A stretch of DNA of 60,509 nucleotides from assembly GCA_016290325.1 (NCBI GenBank), contig JAEETL010000016.1:1-60509 (forward strand), given 5' to 3'. Positions within the stretch are counted from its first letter, which is position 1. Each line of letters begins with the position of its first letter. The notes below the pieces were generated by a model, which saw nothing but the letters and a program-made list of their open reading frames with translations, was not told where the DNA came from and made no database searches. Position numbers and translations under genes: made by a program. The stretch is from Muribaculaceae bacterium (lineage in GTDB: Bacteria > Bacteroidota > Bacteroidia > Bacteroidales > Muribaculaceae). Below are positions 9,704-18,036 of this stretch, piece by piece.

Positions 9704-10827
9704 TGATTTGTGTTTTGTTCTTCTCTTGCCGCCTCACGTGCTTTAGCGAGCTTGGTGTGTTTGGTCTTGTGTTCGGCGTTATATTCTACCGCATCGATGA
9801 CATGCTTGGCAATACGCTCGGGCGGAATGTCCTTCAAGCAGCGGAAATCACCGAATTTGCACGGTTTATCACCCGTGATAGAACACGGACGGCATGGCAT
9901 ATCAAGATGGATATCGTCCTCTTCCATCTGGTTATAGCCCAGATAGCCACAAGCTGGTGACGTGGGTCCCCACACCGTGATGGCCTGTAAGTCCACCAGC
10001 GATGCCATATGCATATTGGCCGACTCCATCGTGAGCATGACATCACACTGTGACAGCAGCGCATACTCGTCAATGAATTGATGCTTCATCTCGGCCATCG
10101 AGGTCACGTTTTTATACTTGCGGGCAATGGGTCGCAGGGCAACTTTCTCGGCCTTGCCTCCTCCCATGAGGAAGATATGGTAATTCTCACGTTTGCACAG
10201 TTCATCAATCACCTGCTCCATCTGTTCAAGAGGATAGGCTTTTTGACGGTGGGACGAGAATGGCGAAACGGCAATCCAGCGCTGCCCCTCCTCTTTTTTA
10301 GGCACAATGGGGCTAGTTGGCCAATCACGACCCTCATACAAGCGGGTGAAGTTATCGGGAGTCTCGAAACCCAATTCCCTGAATACCCTGCGGTAGCGTT
10401 CGTGGATAGGGGTTACCGGCTCATCGGTTTTATGGTTGACCAGGGCACGGCGTTTAGGCTCCTCCCTATCAAGACGTGCCACCTGAATACCATGAGACTT
10501 CATCCACGCGTCGATAATCCACGTTCCTGACACATTGTGCAAGTCGGCAACAGCATCGATATCATACAGCTTGTGCAGACGGGATGCCAGTTTCAACAAC
10601 CCGAACAAGCCACTGTGGTTCTCCTTCACGTCAAAGTCCACCACCTTGAGGTTGGCGGGACGGTCGTGGAACATCGAGGCGGGCCATCGCTTGGTGAGCA
10701 TGACAAATCGGGTGTCAGGATTGGCTTTGCACAAGGGGTAAAGTACAGGAATCGTCATCGCCACATTGCCCAATACCGACAACCGTATGACGAGCACATT
10801 GCGATGTTTTTGGTTATTCGTTGCCAT
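9700..10827 (-). CDS. GT9 (heptosyltransferase-like) paralogue with altered catalytic positions
   Basis: A 375-aa glycosyltransferase family 9 protein, about half identical by eye to the gene just upstream (10894-11949). Most GT9 landmarks are kept (AMTIPVLYPL, FHDRP, GGGKAEK, WGPTSP). At the Asp of the N-terminal LGD motif it has Asn (N21 in VLGNVAMT), where the neighbour has D21. At the nucleotide-sugar site it has E268 (TMESANMH) where the neighbour has D267. In E. coli WaaC the equivalent Asp residues are reported as catalytically important (from memory). It may therefore be inactive, altered in donor, or a partner subunit. It has its own promoter at 10862-10893. Confidence 0.88.
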   Translation of the reverse strand: MATNNQKHRNVLVIRLSVLGNVAMTIPVLYPLCKANPDTRFVMLTKRWPASMFHDRPANLKVVDFDVKENHSGLFGLLKLASRLHKLYDIDAVADLHNVSGTWIIDAWMKSHGIQVARLDREEPKRRALVNHKTDEPVTPIHERYRRVFRELGFETPDNFTRLYEGRDWPTSPIVPKKEEGQRWIAVSPFSSHRQKAYPLEQMEQVIDELCKRENYHIFLMGGGKAEKVALRPIARKYKNVTSMAEMKHQFIDEYALLSQCDVMLTMESANMHMASLVDLQAITVWGPTSPACGYLGYNQMEEDDIHLDMPCRPCSITGDKPCKFGDFRCLKDIPPERIAKHVIDAVEYNAEHKTKHTKLAKAREAAREEQNTNQ

Positions 10828-10861
10828 ATTGCACTGGATTGAGATTTTGTTAATCGGTTGG

Positions 10862-10893
10862 CAAAGATATAAATAATCGATGAATTATGCAAA
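10862..10893 (-). promoter_or_regulatory. Promoter of the second GT9 gene
   Basis: Minus strand: TATCTTTG (10862-10869) and TTTG (10890-10893) spaced 20 nt. The -33 element ends directly against the stop codon of the upstream GT9 gene, and the -7 box is 34 nt before the ATG. The altered GT9 can therefore be expressed apart from its intact sister. Confidence 0.65.
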
Positions 10894-11949
10894 TTATTCC
10901 CGCGCTCCTTCCACCATCTCAACCACATGGGCTGCAATGCGTTCTGGCTTGATGTTGCCCAGGCAACGATAATCGCCGTAACGGCAATCACGCTCGCCAT
11001 AGATCGAGCAGGGCCGGCAATCCATGTCGAGCTGGATGTCGTTACCAGCATCCTGGCCATAACCCAAAAAGCCGCAGTCGGGTGAGGTCGCGCCCCAGAT
11101 GGTGACAGCCTTGAGACCCATCAGTGATGCCAAATGCATGTTGGCCGAGTCCATCGTGAGCATGAGGTCACACTTGGCCAGCAAGGCATACTCATCGTTG
11201 AAGCCGTGTTTAATCTCGGCCATCGAGATGACGCGTTTGTTGGTGCGGGCAATGCCGCGCAGGGCAATTTTCTCGGTCTTACCACCACCCATGAGAAATA
11301 TCCAGTAATCCTCACGCTTGCTCAACTCGGCCACCACCTGGGACATGAGTTCAAGCGGGTAATTCTTTCCGTCGTGAGCCGAGAACGGAGCAACAGCAAT
11401 CCAGCGCTGGCCTGGCTCCTTCTCAAGCACGATAGGGCTCACGGGCAAAGGTTTGCCGTCATATAAGCGGGTGAAATTGTCAGGAGCGACAAATCCCAAT
11501 TCATTGAACACATTGCGGTAGCGGTCATGGGTAGATGTGACAGGACCTCCCTTGTGGGTGATGAGCGCCTTACGACGGGCACGCTCCTTGTCAAGTCGTG
11601 CCACGGGGATACCGTGCATCTTCATGAACAGACCGATGACACGGGTGCGCAACACGTTGTGCAGGTCGGCAACGGCATCTATCTCATACTGCTTGCGCAG
11701 CTGTCCGGCGAGTTTCATCAAGCCGAAAAGCCCCTTATACTGCTCCTTCACATCAATGCCCACCACCTCGAGGTTATCGGGACGGTCATGGAACATCGAT
11801 GCGGGCCAGGGCTTAGTCACCATGACAAAGCGGGTGTCAGGATTAGCGCGACACATAGGATAGAGCACCGGAATGGTCATGGCGACATCGCCCAGCGCCG
11901 AGAAGCGCATGACGAGCACATGACGGTGGGGGCGGTCATTTTTTGCCAT
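10894..11949 (-). CDS. Glycosyltransferase family 9 (heptosyltransferase-like)
   Basis: A 351-aa cytoplasmic GT9 protein of the ADP-heptose:LPS heptosyltransferase class. It has the intact SALGDVAMTIP motif (D21), FHDRP, GGGKTEK and TMDSANMHLAS (D267), plus the WGATSP donor-site motif. Near the C-terminus four Cys (CRPCSIYGERDC, YRC) are shared with the neighbouring paralogue and may bind metal. The start overlaps the DUF4254 gene by 14 bp. It is expected to add a sugar to the LPS core on the inner face of the inner membrane; the exact sugar is not deducible. Confidence 0.88.
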   Translation of the reverse strand: MAKNDRPHRHVLVMRFSALGDVAMTIPVLYPMCRANPDTRFVMVTKPWPASMFHDRPDNLEVVGIDVKEQYKGLFGLMKLAGQLRKQYEIDAVADLHNVLRTRVIGLFMKMHGIPVARLDKERARRKALITHKGGPVTSTHDRYRNVFNELGFVAPDNFTRLYDGKPLPVSPIVLEKEPGQRWIAVAPFSAHDGKNYPLELMSQVVAELSKREDYWIFLMGGGKTEKIALRGIARTNKRVISMAEIKHGFNDEYALLAKCDLMLTMDSANMHLASLMGLKAVTIWGATSPDCGFLGYGQDAGNDIQLDMDCRPCSIYGERDCRYGDYRCLGNIKPERIAAHVVEMVEGARE

Positions 11950-12541
11950 AGAGCACCGGGTTAGTATCGGGGTCGTTATACATCTTCATCTGGCGGTACA
12001 CCTTCATGAACTTGTGCCCAGCGGCGATGTCAGCCAGCAACTGGTCGATGGCGGCCGTCAGGTCTTCGCGCTGCTCCAGCAACACGTCGAGCTTGGCCTG
12101 GCACTTGGCGACATGGGCGGCATCGGCGTCAGCACGCTCGGTCTGCTCGCGCATGTGCCAAATCTTGAGGGCAAGAATCGACAAGCGGTCAATGGCCCAA
12201 GCGGGGCTCTCGGTGTTGATGGTCGCCTCAGGCTGTACAACCACGTCGGCATACTCCTGGCGGAAGTAGGTGTCTATCTCTTCCACGAGGTCGGTGCGGT
12301 CCTGGTTGCTGCGGTCGATGCGACGTTTCAGAGCAAGTGCCTCGACTGGGTCGATATTCTCGTCACGGATGATGTCCTCTAGGTGCCACTGCACGGCATC
12401 AATCCAGTTCTTACGGGCCAAACGACCCTCAATGCTATCGTTGTCAAACGGATTGTTGAACGTGGCATCCACATCATCGGTGACATGATAAAGCCTTACC
12501 GTTTGGTCAAATATCTTGTTACATTTGTTGGCGAAAGTCAT
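11936..12541 (-). CDS. DUF4254 family protein
   Basis: A 201-aa cytoplasmic helical protein matching the Bacteroidetes DUF4254 family as I remember it (opening MTFANKCNKIFDQTV; WHLEDIIRDENIDPVEALALK without its ends). It has no signal peptide or membrane segment. Its 3' end overlaps the start of the GT9 gene by 14 bp. DUF4254 genes are commonly found next to GT9 genes, which suggests a linked role in LPS or glycan assembly. The biochemical function is unknown. Confidence 0.8.
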   Translation of the reverse strand: MTFANKCNKIFDQTVRLYHVTDDVDATFNNPFDNDSIEGRLARKNWIDAVQWHLEDIIRDENIDPVEALALKRRIDRSNQDRTDLVEEIDTYFRQEYADVVVQPEATINTESPAWAIDRLSILALKIWHMREQTERADADAAHVAKCQAKLDVLLEQREDLTAAIDQLLADIAAGHKFMKVYRQMKMYNDPDTNPVLYGKK

Positions 12542-12569
12542 TTCGTTGTATTGTATTACGTTAATACTG

Positions 12570-12601
12570 CAAAATTAAGCATTTTTCGGGAGAAATGCAA
12601 A
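12570..12601 (-). promoter_or_regulatory. Promoter of the DUF4254-GT9-GT9-epimerase operon
   Basis: Minus strand: TAATTTTG (12570-12577) and TTTG (12598-12601) with a 20-nt spacer. The -33 box abuts the miaB stop at 12605. The -7 box lies 28 nt before the DUF4254 ATG. Confidence 0.65.
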
Positions 12602-12604
12602 GAA

Positions 12605-13981
12605 TTAATCGACACGCTCACCCTTAAGGGTAGCGCTAGAGGCACTTAACACGCGGCACATCACCTTGTCACCGGGTTTCTCGCCATTGGCAGGAAAGAC
12701 GATGACCTTGTTCTGCTGCGTGCGGCCGAACATGTCGTCGCGGCTACGCTTGCTGTAGCCCTCGACCAGCACCTCAAATATCATGCCAACGTCCTTGCGG
12801 TTGCTGCACAGCGACAGCTCGTTCTGCAAGGCGATCATGCGGTTCAAACGGTCGATTTTCACGTCCTCGGGGACATTGTCGGGCAAATTCTTGGCGGCAA
12901 AAGTGCCGGGACGTTCACTGTATTTGAACATGAAGGACGAGTCAAAGCCCACTTCGCGCATCAGTGACAAGGTCTCCTGGAAGTCCTCCTCGGTCTCGTC
13001 GTGGAAGCCCGTGAACATATCGGTCGAAATGCCACAGTCAGGCATAGCGGCGCGAATGCGGGCAATGCGGTCCAGGTACCATTCGCGGGTGTATTTGCGG
13101 TTCATCAATTTCAGCACCTTATTGCTGCCGCTCTGCACCGGCAAGTGGATGTGGTTACAGATATTGGCATGGCTCGCCATCGTGTCGATGATGGCGTCGC
13201 TCAGGTCCTCGGGGTTGCTGGTGGTGAAGCGTACACGCATTTCGGGAGCAGCCTCGGCGACCATAGCCAGCAATGCAGCCAGGTCAACGGGCGCACTGCC
13301 ATCGGCAGGCTTGTAGAGGTAGGAATTGACATTCTGGCCCAGTAGCGTCACCTCCTTGAAGCCGCGCTGGCGCAGGTCGGCCAACTCGTTGAGGATGCTC
13401 TGCGGCTCACGGCTACGCTCACGGCCACGGGTATAAGGCACGATGCAGTAGGTGCAAAAGTTATTGCACCCCCTCATGATGCTGATAAAGCCGCTCACCT
13501 TGCTGCCGCCCACGCGCGACGGGATAATGTCGCGATAGGTCTCGGTGGTCGATAACTCGGTGTTGATGGCCTTCTCACCGCTCTCGGCAAGGGCAATGAG
13601 CGCGGGTAGTTCCAAATAAGCGTCGGGACCCGCAACCACGTCGACATCGTGCTCGCTGATGAGCACCTCCTTCAAGCGCTCGGCCATGCAGCCGATGATG
13701 CCGATGATGAGTCGGCGCTGGCGTTTATGACGGTAAGCATTCAGTTGGTTCAGGCGCGAGAAGATGCGCTGCTCGGCATTATCGCGCACCGAGCAGGTGT
13801 TGATGAAAATCGCGTCGGCCTCATCAATCGTCTCACACGTCTCATATCCTGCCATCTTCATCACCGTGGCGACGACCTCGCTGTCGGCGACGTTCATCTG
13901 GCAACCGTAGGTTTCCAGCAGCAGTCGCTTGGGCGCATCGCCCTGACTGTCATATTTCAATTCCATTGTCCTTGATTTCAT
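12605..13981 (-). CDS. miaB: tRNA-2-methylthio-N6-dimethylallyladenosine synthase
   Basis: A 458-aa methylthiotransferase that adds the methylthio group to i6A37 in tRNAs reading UNN codons. It has the N-terminal UPF0004 domain with its cluster cysteines (ETYGCQMNVADSE; NTCSVRDNAE; IGCMAE). The radical SAM motif CNNFCTYC follows, and the C-terminal TRAM domain ends the protein. Length is normal for MiaB rather than MtaB. A -7 box (TACTTTTG, 13990-13997, minus strand) lies just upstream. The start may be the first Met or the sixth residue Met. Confidence 0.93.
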   Translation of the reverse strand: MKSRTMELKYDSQGDAPKRLLLETYGCQMNVADSEVVATVMKMAGYETCETIDEADAIFINTCSVRDNAEQRIFSRLNQLNAYRHKRQRRLIIGIIGCMAERLKEVLISEHDVDVVAGPDAYLELPALIALAESGEKAINTELSTTETYRDIIPSRVGGSKVSGFISIMRGCNNFCTYCIVPYTRGRERSREPQSILNELADLRQRGFKEVTLLGQNVNSYLYKPADGSAPVDLAALLAMVAEAAPEMRVRFTTSNPEDLSDAIIDTMASHANICNHIHLPVQSGSNKVLKLMNRKYTREWYLDRIARIRAAMPDCGISTDMFTGFHDETEEDFQETLSLMREVGFDSSFMFKYSERPGTFAAKNLPDNVPEDVKIDRLNRMIALQNELSLCSNRKDVGMIFEVLVEGYSKRSRDDMFGRTQQNKVIVFPANGEKPGDKVMCRVLSASSATLKGERVD

Positions 13982-14103
13982 TTAATGCACAAAAGTACAT
14001 AAAAAGTCATTTGTCATCATCATTATTTGTCGCCAAATTCAGAAAAACCGCCAGCTCAGGTCTGTTTTTAGAGAATTGTAGCTGATGGTAAAGAAAAAAG
14101 CTG

Positions 14104-14111
14104 TACCTTTG
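14104..14111 (+). promoter_or_regulatory. -7 promoter box of the NagB-like/PIG-L gene
   Basis: TACCTTTG matches TAnnTTTG, 37 nt before the chosen ATG. No well-spaced TTTG was found upstream. Its position excludes the longer TTG-initiated frame at 14116, which would start inside the first transcribed bases. Confidence 0.5.
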
Positions 14112-14148
14112 TTATTTGGATAGGGACCAACCCACTAAGGTAAAAAAG

Positions 14149-16119
14149 ATGAAGACAGATTTAAAATCCAATATCAAGTTCCATCAGGTATCAAGCAGGT
14201 ATTACCGCCCTGAGAACGAAATCGAGCTCGCGTCACTCACGCGATACGAGAAAGTATTCACCAAGGTCATGGAAAGTGCCGATGAGGGCGCTCGTGAAGC
14301 GGCACTCGACGTGGCGAGTGTCATCAACCAGTGTGTTGAGAAAAAGGGACGTTGCGTCATTGGATTCGGTTCGGGACGCTATGTGTTCAAGGTCTATGAC
14401 GAACTGGTCAAGCTCTATTTTGCCGACAAGGTGAGCTTCGCCGACGTGGTGGCGTTCAACCTGAGCGAGCTAGGACTAGGTGATGACAACGAGTTGAGCC
14501 TGCACCAACTCATCCATAACCAGTTCTATGCCAAGGTGGATATCGAGCCCGACAATATCCACACCTTCAACAAAAATGCGACCATCGAGGACGTACACAG
14601 CCTGTGCAAAGCCTATGAGCGCGAGATTATCGATGCGGGTGGCCTGGATCTGGTGTTGTGTGACTTGACAAATGACGGCTCCATCGCCTATAACGAGCCG
14701 GGTTCAGCCCGTAACAGCGCATGTCGCCTGATCATGTTGGGCAGTGACTCGCGTTCGCGAGCTGCCGAGGCCTTCCAGAGCGATACTGCTCCTAAAACAG
14801 CGGTAACGTTAGGCATCGGCAATATCCTGAGTGCCAGCAAGATCATCTGCGTGGCTTGGGAAGAGGATTCGGCCATAGCACTGTTCAATGCCATCGAGGG
14901 CAAGATGACCGACCTGGTGCCCGCCTCGTTCCTGCAAGTCCATAACGACGTGAAAATCATCGCCGACCTGGACGCTGCGTCACGGTTGACGCGAATCAGC
15001 TACCCCTGGAAGGTCACTTCATGTGAGTGGAACGACAACCTTATCCGCCGTGCCATCGTGTGGCTGTGCGGTCAAACGGGCAAGCCTATCCTCAAACTAA
15101 CCAACAAGGACTACAACGACTACGGCCTGAGCGAGCTTGTCGCGCTATATGATTCGGCCTACAACGTCAATATCAAGATATTTAACGACTTGCAGCACAC
15201 CATCACTGGATGGCCCGGCGGCAAGCCTAATGCCGACGACACTTATCGCCCCGAGCGCGCTGAGCCCCACCCCAAGCGGGTGCTCATCTTCAGCCCCCAC
15301 CCCGACGACGTGGTAGTTTCGATGGGCGGCACCGTGAGGCGGCTCGTGCAGCAGGGTCATGACGTGAGGATCGCTTTCCAGACCGACGGCGACGTGGCCG
15401 TGAGCGATGAGGACCTCATGCGTAATATCGTTCTCGCCGAGCGCGTGATGAACCACTTCAAGCCCGATATGAGCCATGAATTCTTCGAGACGATATTGTC
15501 AAAGGTCAATGGCAAAACGCCCAACGATGACACCGATACCAATGTGCGCTTCTTCAAGGGGTCAATCATGCTGAGCGAGGCCTTGATGGCCTGCCGCCAG
15601 ATGGGCGTGCCCAGGGAGAACACTTATGACTTGAGGATGCCGTTCTACACCGACGACCCGCACGGACAGGGCAAAATCACCGATGCCGACATTGCCGTGA
15701 TTCAGGAACTCATCACCCAGGTTAAGCCTCACCAGATTTTCATCGACAACGACCTGGTGGACCCGCATGACACCCATGTGCGCGCCCACAGCTCCATTAT
15801 CCATGCGCTGGACAACCTTAAAAACGAGGAATTCATGAATGATTGCCGCGTGTGGATGTATCGCGGTCAATGGGGACAATGGGATGTGGACCAGGTGGAA
15901 ATGGCTGTGCCCATGAGCCCCGAGGAGTTCAGCGACAAGCGCGACGCCATTCTTAAGTTCCAGTCCCAGATCCATGACGCGCCGTTCCGCACCAGTGCCG
16001 ACGGCAAGCTGTCGTGGCAACGCTCCATCGAGCGTAACCGCAACCTTGCCGAGGTCTATCAGCAGCTGGGACTGGCCACCTATGAGGCCATCGAGGCCTT
16101 TGTCCAGTACCGCCCGTAA
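14149..16119 (+). CDS. NagB-like/PIG-L deacetylase fusion protein
   Basis: A 656-aa two-domain protein equivalent to the Bacteroides 'glucosamine-6-phosphate deaminase-like' family. Residues 1-300 align with NagB, but two catalytic positions are changed. The FNMDEY motif is FNLSEL (S106 in place of the proton-shuttling Asp), and NDGHIAFNEP is NDGSIAYNEP (S178 in place of His). Residues 375-650 form a PIG-L/LmbE deacetylase domain with SPHPDDVVVSMGGT and a downstream DPHDTHVRAH, so its zinc site looks intact. A role in amino-sugar metabolism is likely, with deacetylation as the retained reaction. The start is ATG at 14149, following AAGG. The gene is monocistronic and convergent with the next gene. 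Confidence 0.85.
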   Translation: MKTDLKSNIKFHQVSSRYYRPENEIELASLTRYEKVFTKVMESADEGAREAALDVASVINQCVEKKGRCVIGFGSGRYVFKVYDELVKLYFADKVSFADVVAFNLSELGLGDDNELSLHQLIHNQFYAKVDIEPDNIHTFNKNATIEDVHSLCKAYEREIIDAGGLDLVLCDLTNDGSIAYNEPGSARNSACRLIMLGSDSRSRAAEAFQSDTAPKTAVTLGIGNILSASKIICVAWEEDSAIALFNAIEGKMTDLVPASFLQVHNDVKIIADLDAASRLTRISYPWKVTSCEWNDNLIRRAIVWLCGQTGKPILKLTNKDYNDYGLSELVALYDSAYNVNIKIFNDLQHTITGWPGGKPNADDTYRPERAEPHPKRVLIFSPHPDDVVVSMGGTVRRLVQQGHDVRIAFQTDGDVAVSDEDLMRNIVLAERVMNHFKPDMSHEFFETILSKVNGKTPNDDTDTNVRFFKGSIMLSEALMACRQMGVPRENTYDLRMPFYTDDPHGQGKITDADIAVIQELITQVKPHQIFIDNDLVDPHDTHVRAHSSIIHALDNLKNEEFMNDCRVWMYRGQWGQWDVDQVEMAVPMSPEEFSDKRDAILKFQSQIHDAPFRTSADGKLSWQRSIERNRNLAEVYQQLGLATYEAIEAFVQYRP

Positions 16120-16134
16120 AAACTAAGATTTCTA

Positions 16135-17310
16135 TCACTCGGCCCCCGTCACGGCGCGGGGCAACTCCATCAATTCAGGGTCGAGGGCTATGCCATATTC
16201 CTCGCCCCTGGCTCCTGTGATCATGTACTGTTCAACCAGCTTCTTGTCGGCAATGACGTTCCTGATGCAGCGATTAACGCGTGAAATCGTTTGGTTGAGC
16301 GAATCACTGAACGGATCACACAGGTTTTCCACCGACTGGGCGACACGGCGCTCACTCGCTCCTGGCTTGACCAGATTGTAGATATCGATGATATCATCGC
16401 GATACTGGTCGATGTTTTTCAACACGACGCCGCCCGTACCCTGCTTACGCAGTTTCATAAACAGGATATAGAGCGTGCGGCTCATCGCTGGCATCTTGAT
16501 CTCCATCTCGTCATACTCGGGAAGCACGATTTTCATGTCACCGTTGACCAGCACGCGGCATTGCTGGCCCACAATCACCTTGCCGATAAGTAACTCCTCC
16601 ATCAACGCCTTCGGGTCCTCATGGTATTGGGCGATATAATTGACAATTTGTTGCCTAATGTGCTCTAAATCCCGCTCTCGCTCACGCTCGATGGTTGCTA
16701 ATTCACGGCACTCCTCATTCTCTAGACGTTGGGGTTCCTTAAGCGTCCTGCTGAATTCTTTGCGTTTTCTAAGGACAGGCCTTTGAATGATTTCTTCCTC
16801 GGGAAGGAAAGACTCCAGCTTATCCTTCAATCGCTTGACCAGTCCCCGTTTGGCTTTGGCCTGTTGGCTACACTCTACCCTGGTGTGGTCCTGTGGCGCC
16901 GCCGATGGCATGGTCGGGGCTTCTTCACACATTGAGTTGAAGACGGACGATTTGTCATCATAATCATAACCATAGTCAAACTCATCGATCACGATGTCTC
17001 CTTCGCCCATATCGGTCACGCCCATCAGTTCATCGGCAAAACGGCGTATCGCCTCAAACCAGCCGCCCGAGCGATTCATGCGGCTTAAAGTCAAGCTCAC
17101 TGTAGCATATTGGCCGATGTTGCCCACGTTGAAGCGCCTCGCGATCAATAGCAAGTCGCTGCGCCCCGGCTCGTCTATCCATTTGACTTGCAGGGGATAG
17201 ACAAACTTCTCAACGATGGCTTCAGGATTATGTGCGCCAGGTGAGTATCTGCGGTCGCTATACAGGTAGATGATGCCGTACTTGAGGTTTTGAGCGTTGG
17301 GATGTTCCAT
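16135..17310 (-). CDS. Hypothetical protein with C-terminal winged-helix-like domain
   Basis: A 391-aa cytoplasmic protein. Residues 1-110 form an unrecognised domain, 130-230 are charged and partly coiled coil (RERERDLEHIRQQI), and 250-391 are the most conserved-looking part (MSRTLYILFMKLRKQG, QYRDDIIDIYNLVK, QTISRVNRCIRNVI, ITGARGEEYGIAL). That C-terminal pattern resembles a recurrent Bacteroidetes domain that I recall beside vWA or signalling genes, and it looks like a winged helix; this is recollection, not a search result. It lies downstream of a 78-aa gene and a vWA gene on the same strand. Function unknown. Confidence 0.7.
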   Translation of the reverse strand: MEHPNAQNLKYGIIYLYSDRRYSPGAHNPEAIVEKFVYPLQVKWIDEPGRSDLLLIARRFNVGNIGQYATVSLTLSRMNRSGGWFEAIRRFADELMGVTDMGEGDIVIDEFDYGYDYDDKSSVFNSMCEEAPTMPSAAPQDHTRVECSQQAKAKRGLVKRLKDKLESFLPEEEIIQRPVLRKRKEFSRTLKEPQRLENEECRELATIERERERDLEHIRQQIVNYIAQYHEDPKALMEELLIGKVIVGQQCRVLVNGDMKIVLPEYDEMEIKMPAMSRTLYILFMKLRKQGTGGVVLKNIDQYRDDIIDIYNLVKPGASERRVAQSVENLCDPFSDSLNQTISRVNRCIRNVIADKKLVEQYMITGARGEEYGIALDPELMELPRAVTGAE

Positions 17311-17377
17311 AATCTTGACGGGATTGGTTAATCGTTAATAAATTCAGTTGCGGCAAAAATCGTGCCAAAGGGCGGTT

Positions 17378-17559
17378 GTGGCTGTGTCATAAATCATCTG
17401 CTGGAATTATAACCGCCCTTCGGGCGGGAAATTAAAACAAATTTTGTATTAAAGTTTTTATAATTATAAATTTTAAATGTCAATTTCATTATTAATTTGT
17501 TTAAATTTCTCGGCCGTAGGCCGATATATGTAGTGGCATTGCAATTATGACACAGCCAC
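17378..17559. mobile_element. MITE-like element with 15-bp terminal inverted repeats
   Basis: The ends are a perfect 15-bp inverted pair: GTGGCTGTGTCATAA at 17378-17392 and its reverse complement at 17545-17559. The 182-bp interior has no gene. It holds a GC hairpin with CGGGAAATTAAAACAAATT (17413-17443) and an inverted counterpart (17494-17523). No clear target-site duplication is visible. It fills the gap between the 78-aa gene and the 391-aa gene. Confidence 0.6.
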
Positions 17560-17565
17560 CTCGCC

Positions 17566-17802
17566 TCACTCGATGAAGATGTCGCGCTCGCGCTTTTTCA
17601 CCTGCTTCACGACACGGATGCACTTGGCGCTGGGGAACAGCAGCCTAGCCTTCAAGTAAGCCACCACCCTGTTGCTTGACTCGACACGGATGGTCTGGTC
17701 ATCGATCTGCACCAGCCACTGCGACATCGAGTAACTGGGGATTCTGCAAATGATGGGAACGGCCCCATCAACAAGATTAGGTTGAATGATTGTCATGTCC
17801 AT
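17566..17802 (-). CDS. Small hypothetical protein
   Basis: A 78-aa protein with predicted beta strands and a basic tail (CIRVVKQVKKRERD). I recognise no family. It lies between the vWA gene and the 391-aa gene, all on the minus strand, with palindromic repeats in both gaps. No Shine-Dalgarno sequence is obvious. It is kept as a gene because it fills the only long frame there and has a credible start, but the support is moderate. Confidence 0.55.
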   Translation of the reverse strand: MDMTIIQPNLVDGAVPIICRIPSYSMSQWLVQIDDQTIRVESSNRVVAYLKARLLFPSAKCIRVVKQVKKRERDIFIE

Positions 17803-17864
17803 AATAATCGATAATTAGTTAAAGTGAGTTCAATGAATTTGTTGTTTGTTGATCAGGGCGTTAG

Positions 17865-18003
17865 CTACTCCCCCTCTTGGATAAGAGGGGGTGCCGCGGG
17901 AGCGGTGGGGGCGTCGATACTATCTTAGATATATTTTGAGGGCAAATCATACTCCTCCGGCGCTTCGCGCCACCTCCCCTATCTTAGGGGAGGAGTTGAT
18001 AGA
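17865..18003. repeat. Palindromic intergenic repeat (two inverted hairpin units)
   Basis: The left unit has a hairpin of CCCCCTCTT/AAGAGGGGG type near 17872-17893 followed by a GC-rich stretch. The right unit (about 17950-17998) is an imperfect inverted copy with a second hairpin CTCCCC/GGGGAG (CTCCCCTATCTTAGGGGAG). Together they form a BIME-like pair. The 3' end lies 33 bp from the vWA gene stop, so one unit may also serve as its transcript end. Confidence 0.5.
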
Positions 18004-18036
18004 CAGCACTTTATTCTCATCGAACTCATGTTAGTG

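Noticed and set aside
14116-14148. TTG start giving an 11-residue longer NagB-like protein
   Set aside because: It lies immediately after the -7 box, and the ATG at 14149 has better spacing and family agreement.
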